The translations under genes were made by a program, and so were the position numbers. The notes below the pieces were generated by a model. That model was given only the letters and a program-made list of their open reading frames with translations. It had not been told where the DNA came from and searched no databases. From Bacteroidota bacterium (GTDB lineage: Bacteria; Bacteroidota; Bacteroidia; Cytophagales; Thermoflexibacteraceae): a DNA stretch of 44,374 nt. Shown here piece after piece: positions 36,701-43,032 of the stretch. The stretch spans positions 1-44,374 of the forward strand of contig RDXG01000228.1 of NCBI GenBank assembly GCA_004292785.1. The letters are read 5' to 3'. Position 1 is the stretch's first letter; every line of letters begins with the position of its first letter.

Positions 36701-38062
36701 AACGGAGATCGTTTGATGTTGCGCAACGAAAAAAATATGTATGTTTTTGGCGTAAATTTTACAAAAAATTGGTACAAAGACAGCGAAAAAAGCGACGGAG
36801 GTTGGTCTTTGGAAATGAAAGATTTGCAAAATCCTTGCGCAGAAAGTGCAAATTGGGAATCGTCTTTACATAAAAGCGGCGGAACGCCAAGTTTTAAAAA
36901 TTCTTTTGACTCGAAAATTGGTGATCAAAAACCTGCAAATTTGCTGAAAATAGAAGTTCGGGATTCCTTGAATTTGCAAGTATTTTTTGATGATCGTTTG
37001 GATAGTTTGAGTATCATTCAGGCAAAATGGGCATTGAATGAGGGCATAAAAATAAAAAAAGTAGTGTTTTCTTATGAAAAAGATCGAGAAATAAGCCTAT
37101 TTTTAGAAAATCCTTTGAAAATTAGAACTCAATACGAATTGCAAATCAAAGATTTTGCAGATTGTGCAGGAAATTTGCAAGTAAATACGCAAACAAAAAC
37201 TTTTTTTAAAGCAGAAAAAGGCGGAGTTCAAGATGTGATTCTGAACGAAATTTTGTTTAATCCGCTAGTGGGAGGCATAGATTTTGTTGAAATTTTTAAC
37301 AATTCGGACAAATATATTGATCTTAAAGGCTGGAAATTGGCAAATGTAGAGGAAAACAAGATCGCAAATTTGACAGAAATTTCAGATGAGCAACAGATTG
37401 TTCAGCCTTTTGGCTACCGAATTTTGACCGAAAACAAAACTTTACTCAAATCGCAATATTTGAATATGATAGATAGTAACGCTTTGGAAATGAAGAACTT
37501 ACCAACTTTTAACGATAAAAATGGCAGTGTGATTTTGATGGATTTGGAAGGACAAACAGATCGTTTTGATTATGACGAAAAATTGCATTTTCCTTTGTTA
37601 GACAATAAAAATGGCGTTTCTTTGGAAAGAATTTCTAGCCAAAAAGCTACGAATGATCTCGCAAATTGGCATTCGGCGGCGAGTCCGTTTTATGCAAGTG
37701 CAGGATTTTTAAATTCTCAAAACACTGATTTTCAAGTAGTTGCGCAAGATTGTATTTCGCAAACGAACCAAGTTTTTACGCCTGATGGCGATGGTTTTCA
37801 AGATTTTACTTTGCTAAATTTTCATTGCGTTGCAAACGGAACTTTGGCAAATGTCATGATTTTTGATGCTGTGGGCAGAAAAATTACGGATTTGTTGCAA
37901 AATGCTTTGGTTGGAACAGATTTTTTGTTGCAATGGAATGGCACAAATTCCGATGGCGAAAAAGTGCGCACAGGTTATTACATTTTCTACATCGAATTGT
38001 TTGATTTGAAAGGAAATGTAAGTAAAATTCAGAAAAAAACGGTAGTCGGCGCAAGATTTTAA
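30710..38062 (+). CDS. Giant surface protein with six lamin-tail modules and gliding/T9SS C-terminus
   Basis: This 2450-residue secreted protein has a signal peptide (1-18, VHAQ). It continues with an N-terminal beta-sandwich domain (~20-180) and about seven SbsA-type Ig-like repeats (~195-850). Six lamin-tail domains then begin near 860, 1121, 1380, 1647, 1908 and 2177, each opening with '..EIMADPSP...LPE.EYIEIYN'. The first five end with 'GGW.LEM....C....NW..S....GGTPA..NS' and one Ig-like spacer, so the period is ~260 residues. The last ~100 residues (from ~2354, 'VFTPDGDGFQDF', '..GTNSDGEKVRTGYYIFYIELFD') are a FlgD-like/gliding-motility C-terminal domain that serves as a T9SS type B signal. 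It is probably a surface adhesin or exported nuclease-like scaffold; no catalytic domain was found. Confidence 0.92.
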   Translation: MKNLFFALFLLCTFSVHAQITEYSFTGSVGNETFLNADYQPINGFITAITRSPALGITSSAGKFAANAFPTSGIDLAKYFSLTIRPNPTYFLDITQIKLDEDRSLTGIRNWAIRSSKDNFTTNLATFNVPDDDLQRNQTINLSGFTAFTTAVEFRIYGYTSESGTTGAWRIDNLKIFGSIYEYTPPSIVSVGGNPDNPKEVIVIFDENVQNPSAENPSFYQIKNIGNPNSVIRHSVDNKRVSLNFSNDFVSANTYFLTAYGIKDMFSNEMQTATKAFIYNDLAPPLLSQINTISNQSLDVLFNEKIDKISAETLANYQTNNAWTPVSAIQDENDPKLVHLFFADKFSSNTTFNLKISNIKDQSNNSVIGFLSANFVYDTQKPSIQSVTAISATQIQILFSENIDPISAQVFGNYVLSNSIFPINSFVSANKVLLTFSQNLIPNTIYPLKVSNIKDLLQNVITSTTKNVLFDPNPPALQKINIFSDQEIELIFNEELDKISGENIANYVLNNALNPISAVQNINDLKSIKLIFSSLGNSANTFLSASNIKDLAGNIANLQTISFNIFSPALSKVTVLSKNKLQIQFSRKMQMAAVQNIANYLVNNNLQNPVSVFAYDFANFTTTILTFANNFEIKQANSLTINNLTDQSNRFLTAQSENFTYIPRVQSLKLVSQNLIDVIFESEVENITASQTSRYNISNIGFPILALQDDDQKIVHLQFAKNIPKNVLQFLTVGIGSINLQNGIIAPQSEHSFIFDSQAPTILNVSLLSNFEILLQFSENISENTAEALNFYLLNGTETPISASLNTSNPTLLTLKFANKFQVNINYSLIIKNIQDLEGNTNFSQTISFRRPAVPNFKQLLFTEIFADPTPKVNLPESEFIEIYNNSTQVFDLQGLKISDGNTESILPRYLFQPDSYLVLCPSSAVSDFAKYGNVIGLSNWVSLTNSGKTLNFLDSDDKLIDKITYSDDWYKNEVKKGGGWTLELINLKAQCMDSENWTASENANGGTPAQQNSVFNNNPDKTAPQLLSINTDNQGFININFTENTDSLSLNNLNNYKIEGLPIKSAKAINPKSVALELFGNLPEGKVYKLIINGIRDCAGNSTADTLTFGIGKKANFNDIWITEIMADEEPSRGLPLAEYLEIYNASNQVLSLGNLILSDATSSAKLPNVLISPKEYLILTSITKAILFKNIRVVDVPSFPTLNNSGELLTLADSTGKQVFSVNYSDSWYGSEIKKQGGWSLEMTQSKDFCKNSFFWTASVNEKGGTPAQENSVKFIDFNFQKPEIKSVSVKNNQQINLIFSVNMDTLNLKNLANYQVSNAQIKNIQIVSATEINLFFQNAIQNISLKISGLSDCFGNVINVFEQEIILGRSPKANDLIISEIMADESPSTGLPLAEYIEIYNRSNDFLSLENLLLSNNRSNIKLPNVIISPKNYLLLCGSKADSFRLNQEISEKVLQIPNFFSLLNSGDLLKISNLANNEVVFSVNYSDSWYKDNRKKQGGWSLEMIDLDNLCSETENWTASMGIKGGTPAQQNSVFDINADKINPQISKLNVISEKEGLLEIVFSKNMDTLSLKNLANFKITQNIVIQAVTIIDSKTIRLKTSAIQAFTLYEFETQNLQDCASNSLINNKLYFGKGNIPQKNQLIITEIMADPSPKIGLPEREFLELYNKSENTINLSEIKLVDESGEVFLPDFNLKSKEFVLICANSALADFEKILPKNAVLAVPNFPSLDNRGEKLVLKNCLNETLFSVNYDVNWHSEGKKEGGWSLEMKDFEKSCVEKNNWISSENKLGGSPAKSNSVESQIQSFAPEVISFKTLNDSTLQIIFDQNIDSLALAKGNYKVSDAKIKYLIINGLTEILFITEKLSSRNIYEIFVTEVSNCLGQKNVAFQQNFGIGRTPQKHELLISEIMADPSPTVSLPESEYIELYNPTNDILQLKNCQLSVNQEFITLPSQTIFPKEYVLLVPKSALADFENRFPKAKILALSTWKTIANNGDRLMLRNEKNMYVFGVNFTKNWYKDSEKSDGGWSLEMKDLQNPCAESANWESSLHKSGGTPSFKNSFDSKIGDQKPANLLKIEVRDSLNLQVFFDDRLDSLSIIQAKWALNEGIKIKKVVFSYEKDREISLFLENPLKIRTQYELQIKDFADCAGNLQVNTQTKTFFKAEKGGVQDVILNEILFNPLVGGIDFVEIFNNSDKYIDLKGWKLANVEENKIANLTEISDEQQIVQPFGYRILTENKTLLKSQYLNMIDSNALEMKNLPTFNDKNGSVILMDLEGQTDRFDYDEKLHFPLLDNKNGVSLERISSQKATNDLANWHSAASPFYASAGFLNSQNTDFQVVAQDCISQTNQVFTPDGDGFQDFTLLNFHCVANGTLANVMIFDAVGRKITDLLQNALVGTDFLLQWNGTNSDGEKVRTGYYIFYIELFDLKGNVSKIQKKTVVGARF

Positions 38063-38064
38063 GT

Positions 38065-38208
38065 CTATTTTTTATTCATTCGGCAGCGATCACTGCAATA
38101 TTTTACTTCGTGCCAACATTTTTCCCATTTTTTGCGCCAAGCAAATGATTTTTGGCAAGTTTCGCAAATTTTTGTAGGCAAATCAGATTTTTTTCGCATT
38201 TTTGGCAT
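38065..38208 (-). CDS. DUF2256 microprotein
   Basis: This 47-residue protein reads MPKMRKKSDLPTKICETCQK and on with 'SFAWRKKWEKCWHEVKYCSDRCR'. It matches DUF2256: the pattern K-[ST]-x-LPxK.C..C.(KR)PF.WRKKW...W..VKYCS.RCR with four cysteines (C15, C18, C38, C42) that likely bind zinc. The gene starts five bases after the stop of the porT-like gene, so it is cotranscribed with it. The alternative ATG at 38199 would drop three residues. Family function is unknown; the basic zinc knuckle suggests nucleic-acid binding. It ends two bases from the stop of the giant surface gene, with no terminator between them. Confidence 0.88.
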   Translation of the reverse strand: MPKMRKKSDLPTKICETCQKSFAWRKKWEKCWHEVKYCSDRCRMNKK

Positions 38209-38213
38209 AAAAA

Positions 38214-38909
38214 CTATTCAAAATTGATGTAAATTGCTACTTTATGGGTCGTCAAACGATCTATACTTCGAGCAAAAGCCGATCCATTATCGAGCATGAC
38301 GTTCATGAGTCCATGCGAAAAACGAATTTCAGGCGAAAATTTGAACATATCAAAATAAATGTCAAAACCTGCTCCATATTGCACTTCCAAATTTGTACTT
38401 TTGGTAACTAAACCGTTGTCATCCAGTTCGGCTCGCTTGTTTCCCACTTCATAACTTGCCATAAAACCGCCTGTCATATACATTCTAAGGTTGTTTCTGC
38501 GAACAGATTGGTATTTTAACAAGACAGGAAACTCGATTACAGTGGTTTCAAAACGCTGCGTTTTTAGAGTATTTGGATATTGAAAATCTACTTTTCGGTC
38601 ATAAAAAACAACGGCAGGCAATAAACGCAAATTCCAAAGTTCATCTTTAAGTTTAAAATTCAGAATAAAACCCAAAGAAAATCCTGCGGTTGCATTTGGT
38701 ATAATAGAAACGGTACTGTCGCCATCACCAACGAATTTTTCGGAATGTTTGACGTTGTAATAGGCGTTGTGAAGACCAATTTGAAAGCCATAATGTAACT
38801 TTTTTTCGTCATAAAAAGGCAAATTTTTAGTTTTTTGTTTTTGCGAAAAACCTTGTTTTCCTGCTAACAAACAAAAAACTAAAAATAGATAAAAGAAGGA
38901 ATATTTCAT
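38214..38909 (-). CDS. porT: PorT-like type IX secretion outer-membrane barrel
   Basis: This 231-residue protein has a signal peptide (1-22, GFSQ) and an eight-stranded beta-barrel pattern. The sequence follows PorT/SprT from gliding Bacteroidota: 'NLPFYDEKKLHYGFQIGLHNAYYNVKHSE', '..SIIPNATAGFSLGFILNFKL', 'LRLLPAVVFYDRKVDFQYP', 'TTVIEFPVLLKYQSVRRNNLRMYMTGGFMASYE', '..YGAGFDIYFDMFKFSPEIRFSHGL'. PorT is needed for T9SS-dependent export, which would serve the two giant T9SS substrates in this window. The gene is the first of a two-gene unit with the DUF2256 microprotein. Gene identity is judged from this alignment by eye; it could be a PorT-family porin with another role. Confidence 0.82.
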   Translation of the reverse strand: MKYSFFYLFLVFCLLAGKQGFSQKQKTKNLPFYDEKKLHYGFQIGLHNAYYNVKHSEKFVGDGDSTVSIIPNATAGFSLGFILNFKLKDELWNLRLLPAVVFYDRKVDFQYPNTLKTQRFETTVIEFPVLLKYQSVRRNNLRMYMTGGFMASYEVGNKRAELDDNGLVTKSTNLEVQYGAGFDIYFDMFKFSPEIRFSHGLMNVMLDNGSAFARSIDRLTTHKVAIYINFE

Positions 38910-38977
38910 AAAAAAAAATTGGAAAATTGTTTCCTACATTCTAAAAGCCTTTTTTAGTAAAAAATTGCATCAAAGCC

Positions 38978-39601
38978 TTATAAATATTTTGTTTGAATGT
39001 AATCCACCGTATCAAAAACCCTTGTGGTGGTATTTGGTTCGCCAATAGCTTCAAAATGCCAGCCGTCTTCTTTTTTGGACAATTTGCCCATGACCATCGA
39101 AATATAACCCGCATAACCTTTGTCTGAAGACAGGTCAAAAGTTGCCAAAATCTTGTCTTGATGCATGGGTTCGTCTGCGCGAGTCGAATAAATATTTATT
39201 GTTGAATAGGGAATATCTGCAAAATCTTGTTTTTTGTAGCTATTCAAAAAAAACACAATGTCTGTGGCAATTGGTGTAATTTTCAACAAATCAATGGTAA
39301 TAATTTCATTGTCTCGGTTGTCATTGCCATACAAATCGCCTCGAAGATCGTCTCCGCTATGTTTGACTGCCTTATCTTTGGACAACAAATTTTTGAAATA
39401 AACCACTTCGATCAATTTTTTGTTTTTATCAAAAATAGCTGCGCTACCGTCCAAATCAACACTTTCTTGGTTTTCTAACAAACCAAAAAAAGATTTCTTT
39501 TTAATTGCACCCCAATTTAAGCCAACTCCCACAAATTCCAACGGACTTCCATCGGGTTTGGATAAATTTATTTTAGAACCTTTTTTTAAATTAATTGCCA
39601 T
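38978..39601 (-). CDS. TerD-family calcium-binding protein
   Basis: This 207-residue protein starts MAINLKKGSKINLSK, the TerD hallmark, followed by 'EFVGVGLNWG', 'VDLDGSAAIFDKNKKL', 'HSGDDLRGD' and 'GNDNRDNEIITIDL', whose acidic clusters bind calcium. TerD proteins belong to the tellurite/stress-resistance (Ter) group and act as cytosolic calcium-binding scaffolds. This is a single-domain member of normal length with the short 'KKKSFFGLL' insertion. No other ter gene is beside it. A barrel-protein cluster lies upstream and the porT pair downstream, so its context gives no more detail. Confidence 0.93.
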   Translation of the reverse strand: MAINLKKGSKINLSKPDGSPLEFVGVGLNWGAIKKKSFFGLLENQESVDLDGSAAIFDKNKKLIEVVYFKNLLSKDKAVKHSGDDLRGDLYGNDNRDNEIITIDLLKITPIATDIVFFLNSYKKQDFADIPYSTINIYSTRADEPMHQDKILATFDLSSDKGYAGYISMVMGKLSKKEDGWHFEAIGEPNTTTRVFDTVDYIQTKYL

Positions 39602-39747
39602 ATTTTGATAAAAATTTTGATAAAATGAAGTTTTTATGATTTTTGTTTAGCAAAAATTGTAGCAGAAATGTTGTTTGGCTTGCTAAAAGCTAAATATTTT
39701 GCATTAAAAACTAAACAAAAATAAAAACAAAATTATTCCTTTATTGC

Positions 39748-39779
39748 TGTAATCAAAAAATTATTTCTTTTTGATTACA
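39748..39779 (-). terminator. Hairpin at the end of the ftsB-type gene
   Basis: TGTAATCAAAAA (39748-39759) pairs perfectly with TTTTTGATTACA (39768-39779) around an 8-base loop, with the last codons of the ftsB-type gene inside the stem. This probably ends the minus-strand transcript. Confidence 0.6.
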
Positions 39780-40063
39780 TACACGTCTTCTGTGCGTTTT
39801 TTCATTTGGTAATTTTCGCGCGCAAATTTTTCTAAAATTTCGTTATTTTTCAAAAGTTCGAGCTTTTGTTGCTTTAAAATTTCGATATTTTCTAAATAAA
39901 ATTTACGTTCTTCTTCCATTTGCGAAAGTTTTTTGCGAAGTTGATATTGGCTATACAAGTCGTTTCCGTCAAAAAAAGACATCCAAACCACAAAAATAAG
40001 CGTAGAAATTACATAAAAAGTTTTTTTCCCGCTGAATAAATTTTTAAGAAATCTCGAAAACAT
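39761..40063 (-). CDS. FtsB/DivIC-type cell-division protein
   Basis: This 100-residue protein has a short N-terminal cytosolic tail, one membrane helix (~15-32, FYVISTLIFVVWMSFF), then 'DGNDLYSQYQLRKKLSQMEEERKFYLENIEIL'-type coiled coil, and the C-terminal 'ENYQMKKRTEDVYVIKKK' with the family's 'A[RE]..Y.mk...E.vy.i' pattern. FtsB/DivIC forms part of the divisome through its coiled coil. The gene starts seven bases after the stop of the barrel-protein gene, so it is probably cotranscribed with it. In Bacteroidota this family is often near unrelated genes. Confidence 0.92.
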   Translation of the reverse strand: MFSRFLKNLFSGKKTFYVISTLIFVVWMSFFDGNDLYSQYQLRKKLSQMEEERKFYLENIEILKQQKLELLKNNEILEKFARENYQMKKRTEDVYVIKKK

Positions 40064-40070
40064 TTTTTTC

Positions 40071-41710
40071 TTAGAAAGAGGCTGTTACACCTGTGATAAA
40101 ATTGAAACCACGCGAATCGTAATACAAAAAACGTTGATAATTGCTAGAAAACAAATTGTTCAGGCTCGTAAAAAACGAAAATCTTTTGCTTACATAATAA
40201 TTGGCTTTTAGGTTCAGATCGACAATATTTTTTAGGCTAACTACTTGATTATTAGACATATCCAAAGCCTGCAAACCGCCAATATGAAACAAATCCAAAT
40301 TGAACATCAATTGGTCAAAATAACGATAACTTACAAACAAAGTATTTCGCAAACTTGCCCTGTGCCATGCTTGTTCAAGGTTTTTAACGCCATAATTGGT
40401 ATATTCTGTTTTCAATAAGGCATCAAATTCGTTGATTTTCAGAGAAAAAGAACTTTGAAAACCAAAAACAGAAATGGCGGCAGGATCGTACAGAACCGCA
40501 AATTTGGAAGCATCTTGAGCAGAATTGGTAAAAAACGCCATATTGGTAAATTGCGAATACGATCCGCTGATGTCAAAACCCAAAATTTGCAAATAATTTC
40601 CTCTTACTCCTGCTCTAAATTCCAAATTTTTGTCAGTATTTTTTAAAGCAATTTGATTGTTCAAAAACGGATTTTCGTCTGTAAAAGATCGCCAAGTATT
40701 GCGTTGCAAATCGCCTCGCAAATGCAAATAAGCCGAAAGTTCGCCTTCTGAAATGTCGTAACTTGCACTCAAATCGGGATAAATTCTTAAACGTGAAGCC
40801 GCCCCAACAGAATCCGAAGCGTGAACCATGCCCAAACCCAAACGAAAAAACAAATTCCCGATTCTGCTCATGTGCGCAGGCGAAAATTTGACAAAATATC
40901 GAGTTGTTTGTGTGTCAAAATTGCTGTATTGCGGCAAAGCAATCGTCAAATCACCTACAAAACGAGCATCTACGGCAAATTGATAAATGGCTTTTCCGTT
41001 CAAAATAATTTCTTGTTCTTTGCCCTGAAAACGATCCCATAATTGACTGTATTGTAAAGCCAATTTGTAAGATAAATTAGGATTTGCATTTCCTTCCAAC
41101 GAAAGATTTGCTTCAATATTTTGGAAATTTTGGCTAATACTCGACTTTTCTACATTTTTTTTGCCGTTATAACCATAAAAAAATAGGCTATTTTTAGAAT
41201 ATTTGATCGAAGAAAATAGTTTGCTTTTGGCTAATTGCCTTCTGAAATTCAATCTTATTTCGTTGTAGGCACTGCCCGAATTGTCGTCATCTACAGAACC
41301 TGTGCCTAAATCGAGGTGTTTGGCGTACAAACCCACATAATTTTTTTTGAACCCACTTTTATATAATTGCTGTATTCGTTTTCTTCGGTTTGAATATTTG
41401 CCACAGGTTTAAATGATTTGAGATCGGGAATTACGCCTTGTGCGTCTTCTTTGATGCTCATAATTTCATAATGTTGTATGGCAACGGCGCGCCCTACTTT
41501 GTTCATTTGGGAAAATAATTTTTGCTTGCGTTGTTCTTCTAAAACCCTTGTTTTTTTGATCAAACCATTTTTCACACTATCAGAAACAGAATCAAGGGCT
41601 TTTTTTTGAGCCTGCGCACAAAAACTCTGGAAAATACAAAGTATTCCAAAAAAAATGATCTTTAAACTTTGGGGAAGATCAAACGTAAGTTTAGTTTGTA
41701 GAGTTTTCAT
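40071..41710 (-). pseudogene. Outer-membrane barrel protein with a frameshift in an A8 run
   Basis: The gene reads from 41710: signal peptide (~1-35, CAQAQ), a charged N-terminal region, then '..PDLKSFKPVANI.TEENEYSNYIKVGSKK', where the frame runs into IMWVCTPNTSI and stops. One extra A in the run of eight A (minus strand; T8 at 41341-41348) would give SKKNYVGLYAKHLDLGTGS and on to 40071, a protein of ~546 residues. The rest is alternating strands ending in an aromatic F ('GFNFITGVTASF'), the mark of an outer-membrane barrel. The family resembles plug-less TonB-receptor-like proteins of Cytophagales. The shift may be a sequencing error, phase variation or a true loss. Its product sits in the outer membrane if made. 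Confidence 0.75.
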
Positions 41711-41800
41711 ATTAGGTATTCGAAAAAATAATTCAAAGCAGGTACGGATTTAAAGCGCAATTTAGTTAAACGTATAAATAAATCTATTGTTATGTAAGAA

Positions 41801-41829
41801 TTGTTTTATTTTTTTTACGTTTACGTTTG
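41801..41829 (+). promoter_or_regulatory. Promoter for the SDR gene
   Basis: TTG (41801-41803), 18 bases, then TACGTTTG (41822-41829) fits the Bacteroidota promoter. Transcription would begin around 41836, inside the left arm of the hairpin at 41825-41891, so the leader would carry at least 19 bp of that stem. Inferred from sequence only. Confidence 0.5.
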
Positions 41830-41891
41830 TCAAGGTCATTCGACCATTGCCAACGTTGTAGGTTGGCAATGGTCGAATGACCTTGACAAAC
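41825..41891. repeat. 30-bp perfect inverted repeat upstream of the SDR gene
   Basis: The arm GTTTGTCAAGG...GCCAAC (41825-41854) is repeated exactly inverted at 41862-41891 around a 7-base loop GTTGTAG. It is GC-richer than its neighbours, lies between two divergent genes rather than after one, and ends 22 bases before the SDR start codon. It may be a small palindromic mobile element or a leader control structure. Confidence 0.85.
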
Positions 41892-41913
41892 CTTAACCCT
41901 AAACACAAAATTT

Positions 41914-42666
41914 ATGAAAAAAATTGCATTGGTTACAGGAGCAAGTTCGGGAATTGGACAAGCTACCGCCCGAATTTTTGCACAAAACGGCATCAATTTG
42001 ATTATTTGTGGCAGAAGAAAAGAAAAAATTGCAGAATTAGCCACAGAATTACGAAAATTGGTCGAAGTTCAGGAATTGATTTTTGATGTCAGAGATCGAA
42101 AAGAAGTTTTTAGACAAATAGAAAATTTGCCAGAAAATTTCAAAAAAATAGATATTTTGATCAACAATGCGGGAAATGCACACGGTTTGGATACCTTTCA
42201 AGCAGGAAATTTGGACGATTGGGACTCCATGATCGACATCAACGTGAAAGGTTTGCTGTATGTGAGCAAGGCGGTTGTGCCGTGCATGATCGAGGCAAAA
42301 TCGGGGCATATTATCAATATTGGTTCTTTGGCGGGCAAAGAGGCGTATTTGAAAGGCAACGTATATTGTGCAAGCAAATTTGCCGTAGATGCCTTGAATC
42401 AGGGTTTACGAATGGATTTGAACGAATATGGAATTAGAGTTGGGGCGGTAAATCCTGGTATGGTGGAAACTGAATTTTCTTTGGTGCGTTTCAAAGGCGA
42501 TGAACAAAAGGCAAAAAGCGTGTATCAGGGTTTGCAACCTTTGACTGCCCAAGACATTGCCGAAATTATTTATTTTGTAATTAGCCGCCCTGCACACATC
42601 AATATTGCCGATTTGTTGGTTTTGCCGACTGCACAGGCAAGTCCGACTTTGGTGAAAAGAAGTTAG
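41914..42666 (+). CDS. Short-chain dehydrogenase/reductase (YdfG-like)
   Basis: This 250-residue enzyme has all classical SDR landmarks: NAD(P)-binding TGASSGIG (residues 8-15), NNAG (~85-88), the catalytic serine in NIGSLAG, Y-CAS-K in VYCASKFAVDALNQGLRMDL, and 'NPGMVETEF'. The GRR at residues 32-34 favours NADP. The sequence is closest to the YdfG/serine-3-dehydrogenase group, which oxidises 3-hydroxy acids or serine. It is a single gene behind the large hairpin, followed by the hairpin-rich spacer. The substrate is inferred from the family. Confidence 0.94.
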   Translation: MKKIALVTGASSGIGQATARIFAQNGINLIICGRRKEKIAELATELRKLVEVQELIFDVRDRKEVFRQIENLPENFKKIDILINNAGNAHGLDTFQAGNLDDWDSMIDINVKGLLYVSKAVVPCMIEAKSGHIINIGSLAGKEAYLKGNVYCASKFAVDALNQGLRMDLNEYGIRVGAVNPGMVETEFSLVRFKGDEQKAKSVYQGLQPLTAQDIAEIIYFVISRPAHINIADLLVLPTAQASPTLVKRS

Positions 42667-42684
42667 GAAAATGGAAAAATGTGG

Positions 42685-42715
42685 TTTTGCGTAGGGTTTG
42701 TGGCTCTACGCAAAA
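42685..42715. repeat. 10-bp hairpin after the SDR gene
   Basis: TTTTGCGTAG (42685-42694) pairs perfectly with CTACGCAAAA (42706-42715). It begins 18 bases after the SDR stop codon and can act as a terminator. A similar arm (TTTTGCGTAGA) recurs at 42850. Confidence 0.65.
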
Positions 42716-42720
42716 TACTT

Positions 42721-42787
42721 TATGACGTTGTTTGTGTCCGCACAAACAACCCCCTACAATGTTTGTGCAGACACAAACAACGGCATA
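42721..42787. mobile_element. TA-flanked palindromic element, copy 2 (inverted)
   Basis: This is the inverted copy of the element at 12844-12910: 62 of 67 positions agree. It too is bounded by TA (42721-42722 and 42786-42787) with a 63-bp body. Some differences from copy 1 keep base pairing: CACAAAC/GTTTGTG here is CACAAAT/GTTTGTG (a G-T pair) there. The spacer is otherwise non-coding. Confidence 0.75.
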
Positions 42788-43032
42788 AAAATATTAATTC
42801 ACAAAATCCAACTATTTTCCTTTATTTTTTATGTAATCAAATTTCTCTATTTTGCGTAGAGTTTAGCAAAGCCCTTCTACACAAAACTTTACCTTGCGGA
42901 AAATACATCAATTTTTGAGCTTACAAAAACAAAAATAAGAAAAAAGTTATAGGAATGAAAACAAAAAAAACAGTTTAAAAACCTAAACAAAAATCATTCG
43001 TTGTCAAAATAGAATCATGCAAACTTTAATAG
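42788..43032. other. AT-rich spacer before the last complete gene
   Basis: Apart from the hairpin at 42850-42886 this stretch shows no gene or clear promoter. It is very A-rich toward 43000. Together with 42667-42787 it forms a 366-base non-coding region unusually rich in palindromes. Confidence 0.5.
42850..42886. repeat. 11-bp hairpin related to the one at 42685
   Basis: TTTTGCGTAGA (42850-42860) pairs with TCTACACAAAA (42876-42886) at 10 of 11 positions. The left arm and following bases (GTAG.GTTT) match the hairpin at 42685-42715. Confidence 0.55.

Noticed and set aside
33290-37300. Lamin-tail repeats as DNA-level tandem repeats or CRISPR-like array
   Set aside because: The period is ~780 bp with strong divergence at the DNA level; these are protein modules, not nucleotide repeats.
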